A DNA stretch of 53,258 nt from Aquimarina megaterium XH134 (lineage in GTDB: Bacteria; Bacteroidota; Bacteroidia; Flavobacteriales; Flavobacteriaceae). How positions within the stretch are numbered: position 1 is the first letter of the stretch; every line of letters begins with the position of its first letter. A program made the position numbers and the translations under genes. Shown here piece after piece: positions 49,275 to 53,258 of this stretch. The notes beneath the pieces are model-generated. The model saw only the letters and a program-made list of their open reading frames with translations, did not search any database and had not been told where the DNA came from. The DNA is taken from positions 1-53,258 of the forward strand of contig NZ_JACB01000019.1 of the NCBI RefSeq assembly GCF_000520975.1, read 5' to 3'.

Positions 49275-50744
49275 CTATCGTTCTAAACCTTTAATTACAT
49301 AAAGCATACTACCTTCTTTACGGCTATTTGCTACATCAGGGTTTGCTGTAGGGTCGGTAAAAGGTGTTCCGTCTGCTCTTTCCCATCCATGATTTTGAGT
49401 AATCATAAGAAAAGTTTCATCAACACCTATCACGTCTGATATATCGATCATACCTGTTATTTCCCATATCTTATTTAAACTACCGTATCCAGATGCTGCT
49501 GCTTTAGGCTGATCACATTCTAATACTACTTTTAATTCTCTGGTGTTTAAATTGTATTGATACAATCTCGAATAATGATTTGCTGCAGGTTTAAAATCTT
49601 GAATCCCATTTGGATCTTCTTGTATGTAAGCGTAGTTTTTGGTTACCAAAATATTATCAGGACTGTGAAAAGCTTCGGCTGTACCACCAATTTTGTCACC
49701 ATCTAATACACAAGTTATTTTACCAGGGCCATATGGATTTCTATTATTTAGTTCTACTTTGTAAATTCTCCCAGAACGTGTTCCTTTTCCTATTAATCCA
49801 GGTTTATCTCTTCCTGTTACAGCAAAGTATACTTCTTGGTTGTTCTTTCTGCTACGCCCTCTTCTCCAATCTATATCTTCTAATCTAGAAAATCCCATTA
49901 CTCCTTTTTCTTTAGCTTCGGCATCTAATAAATCAATATCTTTTTCGGTTAATTCTACAAACTCCATATCATAAGAAATTCCTTCTTCCATATCTACCTC
50001 GTAGGTTACTCCTGGAGAGGTTACTTTCAACCCGTATAATTTACCTCCTTCAAGATCACCTTGTCTGCCAACATACATTCCTAATTGTCCCGAAGGAACT
50101 TCGTTATTACTATTATCATCACCAATAAAAACGACAGTTTTACCCGGATATGCACGTCTGCTTAGTGCCACAGCATTCTCGGTAGACCATTGCCCTAGTG
50201 CAGTCAACATTCTTGGAGCAGAAGCTTCTGATGCATTCTTATATGGGTTAGTTGCAAAAACACCTTTAGAATTTCCTCCCCATTCACCACCAGAAAGATA
50301 TAAAGGGCCAAAACCATGTATAGATGGAGTAATTAGTGAGCCAGAACACTGGGCAGTATTTGCTGTGGCCAAAGCATTAAGGATATGTTCTCCTTTAATT
50401 GGTTTAAAAGTTTCGTCTAATGTGATTCTGGCAACAGAATAATCTGCTTCTATATTATTAATTAAAGTAAATGTTCCGTTTTTATTACGAAGTAATCCTG
50501 CACCATCTGCCATAGAACCGTATGTGAAATCAGGAATATAGGTATCTTCAGAAGAAAGCAGATTGTATATTTCTATATCAGAAAACTCAGGGGTTTTTTC
50601 TAATAAAACAGGAGAGATAGAATGATTTTTTAGTTCAATTTTTCCTGTTGGAGGCTTAGTAGGACCTCCTGTGTAATCGTCTAGGTTGCAGGAAGCCAAT
50701 AGTAATGCAGCACCTAAAGAGGCAGTAATAAGATAATTTTTCAT
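49275..50744 (-). CDS. PhoX/DUF839-like beta-propeller lipoprotein
   Basis: A 489-residue lipoprotein: MKNYLITASLGAALLLASC is the signal with lipobox LASC (Cys19), followed by a Gly/Thr/Pro linker. The mature part reads like a PhoX-type propeller: DFTYGSMADGAGLLRNKNGTFTLINNIE, CSGSLITP, GWERADGT near the end and EAFHSPDNILV. PhoX enzymes are calcium/iron alkaline phosphatases, but several metal ligands could not be placed, so activity is open. Start 50744 is chosen for the signal peptide. Operon with the peroxidase. Confidence 0.7.
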   Translation of the reverse strand: MKNYLITASLGAALLLASCNLDDYTGGPTKPPTGKIELKNHSISPVLLEKTPEFSDIEIYNLLSSEDTYIPDFTYGSMADGAGLLRNKNGTFTLINNIEADYSVARITLDETFKPIKGEHILNALATANTAQCSGSLITPSIHGFGPLYLSGGEWGGNSKGVFATNPYKNASEASAPRMLTALGQWSTENAVALSRRAYPGKTVVFIGDDNSNNEVPSGQLGMYVGRQGDLEGGKLYGLKVTSPGVTYEVDMEEGISYDMEFVELTEKDIDLLDAEAKEKGVMGFSRLEDIDWRRGRSRKNNQEVYFAVTGRDKPGLIGKGTRSGRIYKVELNNRNPYGPGKITCVLDGDKIGGTAEAFHSPDNILVTKNYAYIQEDPNGIQDFKPAANHYSRLYQYNLNTRELKVVLECDQPKAAASGYGSLNKIWEITGMIDISDVIGVDETFLMITQNHGWERADGTPFTDPTANPDVANSRKEGSMLYVIKGLER

Positions 50745-50767
50745 GATTGTGTGGATTTTTGTTTCCA

Positions 50768-50775
50768 CAAATTTA
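50768..50775 (-). promoter_or_regulatory. -7 promoter box TAAATTTG (minus strand)
   Basis: Matches TAnnTTTG on the minus strand 23 bp before the PhoX-like start; TTG on the minus strand at 50793-50791 may be the upstream element. Confidence 0.55.
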
Positions 50776-50886
50776 GCTTAAGGCATACCTCAACAGCTTT
50801 ATGAAGATGTTTTATGTTTATTAAAGAAATATCATCTAAATGTTTAGAATGTAAAGTTAAGATTACTCTTTAGAATGGTTCTAAAC

Positions 50887-51660
50887 TTAAAATTTTTCAA
50901 AAACTCCAAGCCCAAATAATGCATAATCATACTTAACTGGGTCTATGGGATCTAAGCTTCTCAGTTTTGTATCAAGCTCTAACAATGCTTTTCCATCATT
51001 TTGTTTGCGTGTAAGCAATCCCAATTTACGAGCAACGTTTCCCGAGTGCACGTCTAAGGGGCATGATAATTGAGCAGGGGAGAGGTTACGCCAAATACCT
51101 AAATCAACTCCGGCAGAAGCATCTCTTACCATCCACCGTAGAAACATATTGATTCGTTTGGCAGCAGAGTTTTTATGAGGGTCACTAACATGTTTTTCTG
51201 TTCTAATCGGATGCGGTAAGGAAAAGAATTCTTTTTTAAAATTATGAATTGCGGTCTGAAAGTTGTCTTCTTCTTTATACAATTTAAAAAAAGCTTCCAT
51301 ATCATCATACTTAGTATATATATGTCGTAGTGCTGTGATGAAGTAGGAGAGATCTGTACTATTAAAAGTTCTATGTACAAAACCATTAAAATCTTGAAGA
51401 TTTATCTCGGTATGATTCATTATAAAATCATACGGGCTATTCCCCAAAAGTGACATTAATTTGTGAGAATTGGTTAAGATGCTTTTTCGATTCCCCCAGG
51501 AAATGGTGGCAGTAAGAAATCCTGAGATTTCAATATCTTCTTTCTCAGTATATAGATGAGGAATCTGTACCGGATCTGTTTCAATAAATTTTGGTTGTTC
51601 GTAGTAAAATGCCTTTTCATCCAGAAAATCTTTGAGGTCGATATGGTTAAATTTCTTCAC
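50887..51660 (-). CDS. TIGR02757/DUF2400-family protein
   Basis: A 257-residue soluble protein matching TIGR02757: DPVQIPHLYTEKEDIEISGFLTATISWGNRKSILTN, HRTFNSTDLSYFITALRHIY, KRINMFLRWMVRDASAGVDLGIWRNLSPAQLSCPLDVHSGNVARKLGLL. The helical layout and conserved Asp suggest a relation to HhH-type DNA glycosylases, but the function is not established. It is transcribed alone from a region divergent to the AraC gene. Confidence 0.93.
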   Translation of the reverse strand: MKKFNHIDLKDFLDEKAFYYEQPKFIETDPVQIPHLYTEKEDIEISGFLTATISWGNRKSILTNSHKLMSLLGNSPYDFIMNHTEINLQDFNGFVHRTFNSTDLSYFITALRHIYTKYDDMEAFFKLYKEEDNFQTAIHNFKKEFFSLPHPIRTEKHVSDPHKNSAAKRINMFLRWMVRDASAGVDLGIWRNLSPAQLSCPLDVHSGNVARKLGLLTRKQNDGKALLELDTKLRSLDPIDPVKYDYALFGLGVFEKF

Positions 51661-51915
51661 GGGGATATATTATCATTTTATTGTTTTATCATCAGCAAAG
51701 ATGATAATTTTAATGAATATCTATTAATATTTAAGAAAAAGGTTAAATAAAATACAGATTTGAGTTTTGTGTACAATAAATATATGTGTTAAAAAGTTTA
51801 TCTATTTTAATACCATTAACAAGATAGTTTTTATTATGTTACAAAACATATAGGCATTTCTATTGATCTATATTAATAACAGTCAGTGGTTTTTTGTTAT
51901 TTAAAGATTCTTGAG

Positions 51916-52974
51916 ATGAAAATTATAGATTATTTATTTTTAATAAGTGGCTTACAAACGTTAGTTATTACTGTTATTCTACTTTTTTACCGATCTAAAA
52001 AAGTTCATATTAATAGATATCTGGGATTGTTTTTTGTTACTTTATGTGTCGAGATGGCAATGTATTTTGTTTTTAAGTATGTTAAGCATCCGGCTATTTA
52101 TTATCATCCGTTTCGATTTAATTTGTTAAGTATGAGTTTTTTATTTTTCTACGCAGTAGAAACGGCTGGAATTTATATAAAGCGAAAATTCTATTACTAT
52201 ATCCCTGCAATCTTAGAGTTTTTGTTTTTATCAGTATTTTTTCTTCTAGTGCTGCAAAACCCAGAAATACATACTACTTTAAAAGAAATGCATTTTGGCA
52301 AAATAATGAACATTGTTGGCGCTATCTATATCGTAACGATGTCTGTTATGATTATTAAAATTAATAATAAGCATAAAAAACAATTACCTTATTATTATGA
52401 AGTCACCAAAAACAAATCATTAAATTGGTTAACTGTTTTTTGTATTATCTGTATCCTGTTTAATCTTTCGGGTAACTCATTGAATCTGTTTATTAGTGAA
52501 AAGTCTTATAGGTATTTGATGAATACTATTCTTTTACTTTCTCTCTATTATGTTACCATTGCGAGTTTGGTACAGGTTAATATTATAAATATGATTTCTC
52601 CTAAAGTAGAAGAAAAAGAAACTAAGGCAGAACTAGAAAATATTATAAGGATTATTGAAGAATATATGACAGAAACCAAAGCGTATTTAAACCCTTCAAT
52701 TACCTTAAAAACATTTGCCAAAGAGATAAAGTTGCCAGAAAGGCTAATTTCTAAAGCAATTAATAAGATAGAACATAAAAATTTCAATAATTATATCAAT
52801 TATTATAGGATAGAGGAATTTAAACAGCTTTTGTCTATGGATAGGCATAAAAAATTTAGCATTTCTGCAATAGCTAATGAGGTAGGTTTTAATTCCAGGG
52901 CATCATTTTACAAAAATTTCAAAGATATTGTTGGAGTCTCTCCTTCATCATATGCAAAAAACGCAGATGACTGA
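51916..52974 (+). CDS. Membrane-bound AraC-family transcriptional regulator
   Basis: A 352-residue regulator with six to seven membrane helices in the first ~225 residues. A C-terminal AraC HTH pair (about 255-345) has the first helix-turn-helix in ITLKTFAKEIKLPERLISKAINKIEHKNFNNYINYYRIEE and the second in KFSISAIANEVGFNSRASFYKNFKDIVGVSPSSYAKN. This 7TM-like/AraC arrangement is common in Flavobacteriia; the signal is unknown. ATG 51916 is preferred over GTG 51886, as it directly precedes the first helix. Confidence 0.9.
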   Translation: MKIIDYLFLISGLQTLVITVILLFYRSKKVHINRYLGLFFVTLCVEMAMYFVFKYVKHPAIYYHPFRFNLLSMSFLFFYAVETAGIYIKRKFYYYIPAILEFLFLSVFFLLVLQNPEIHTTLKEMHFGKIMNIVGAIYIVTMSVMIIKINNKHKKQLPYYYEVTKNKSLNWLTVFCIICILFNLSGNSLNLFISEKSYRYLMNTILLLSLYYVTIASLVQVNIINMISPKVEEKETKAELENIIRIIEEYMTETKAYLNPSITLKTFAKEIKLPERLISKAINKIEHKNFNNYINYYRIEEFKQLLSMDRHKKFSISAIANEVGFNSRASFYKNFKDIVGVSPSSYAKNADD

Positions 52975-53258
52975 TTATCTTGCTTTTATGTGTTTATGAT
53001 TATGATTTAAGACATCCTATATCATGTTAGGGGACACCTGTTTGTTGATTTGTGCATTTTTTTTGTTGAATTTAGCACCAACTAATTTTACACAAACAAT
53101 CGACTTATTATGAAAACACTATTCAACAGCATTCCAATTCTAGTTCCCTTAGATACAAACTAAAGAATTTATTAAGGTAAATCATAGATTATATAATTGA
53201 TTTCTACAAAGTTATAAACCGGATTTTTTTAAATATAATTTTAGGATTCTTAGGGACC
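52975..53258. other. Gene-free right end with a possible 17-codon peptide
   Basis: A short frame at 53110-53163 (MKTLFNSIPILVPLDTN) follows TTGTTGAATTTAGC...TAATTTTACA, which could be a promoter. It is too short to judge, and no other gene is seen before the window ends. Confidence 0.3.

Noticed and set aside
53110..53163. 17-codon peptide as a real small gene
   Set aside because: Too short, with no recognisable leader or RiPP motif and no visible downstream partner in the window.
1..53258. tRNA, rRNA or insertion-sequence genes
   Set aside because: No cloverleaf-like conserved arms, rRNA signatures, transposase ORFs or terminal inverted repeats with target duplications were seen on reading both strands.

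Overview
The window is low-GC DNA from a member of the Bacteroidota, most likely a Flavobacteriaceae species close to Aquimarina. The evidence is TAnnTTTG-type -7 promoter boxes, almost no Shine-Dalgarno use, and typical flavobacterial proteins (TIGR02757, BatA, a PorT-like barrel, LytS/LytTR, DUF4345, DUF4870). No database search could be run, so family names rest on recognised motifs.

Region 1 (about 264-31,870) is a long array of integron-type gene cassettes with no working integrase. Some forty mostly plus-strand ORFs are each followed by an attC-like site, running from R'' (RYYYAAC) to R' (GTTRRRY) and largely self-complementary. I place 33 sites, one half site, and one more decayed site beyond the apparent end. 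For most cassettes the first 9-10 bases are the reverse complement of the R'' end of that cassette's own site, which is the hallmark of cassettes that moved as circles. At the left edge only the last ~52 codons of a tyrosine recombinase survive, in the same orientation as the cassettes (a 'reverse' layout). The array is therefore best read as a CALIN or decayed reverse-type chromosomal integron. attC lengths fall into discrete classes (about 51-55, 60-69, 128-135, 169-172 and 189-193 bp).

Most cassette products are unrecognised small soluble, membrane, secreted or lipoprotein proteins. Recognisable ones include a barstar-like RNase inhibitor, a DUF6882 protein with a zinc-ribbon-like tail, a YwqK/MORN-like protein, a fragment-sized relative of the NrfD/ActC respiratory subunit, a P-loop kinase-like protein, an NTF2-like protein, a serine beta-lactamase-like hydrolase, several alpha/beta hydrolases, DUF2200 and DUF4345 proteins, and a GNAT acetyltransferase. 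Several cassettes carry complete control circuits: a 3.8-kb cassette with a LytS/LytTR two-component system whose upstream region is duplicated before a downstream hydrolase; an AsnC-type regulator divergent from its neighbours; and a YafY-type regulator with a DUF4345 gene.

Region 2 (31,898-33,302) holds an ECF sigma factor and a membrane protein on the minus strand. A decayed attC end at about 33,300 suggests this pair may be a last, inverted cassette.

Region 3 (33,551-53,258) looks like ordinary chromosome. A PilJ-type double sensor and a DUF3887-like protein are divergent from an OmpR-type response regulator and kinase, with an 11-bp tandem repeat between them. A minus-strand block follows (carboxylesterase, M15/MepA-like membrane protein, DUF4870, dihydroorotase-like protein, BatA protein). 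Then come a porin-like barrel, a flavoprotein, a GAF histidine kinase, a di-haem peroxidase with a PhoX-like lipoprotein, a TIGR02757 protein and a membrane-bound AraC regulator. No rRNA, tRNA, CRISPR or insertion sequence was seen.
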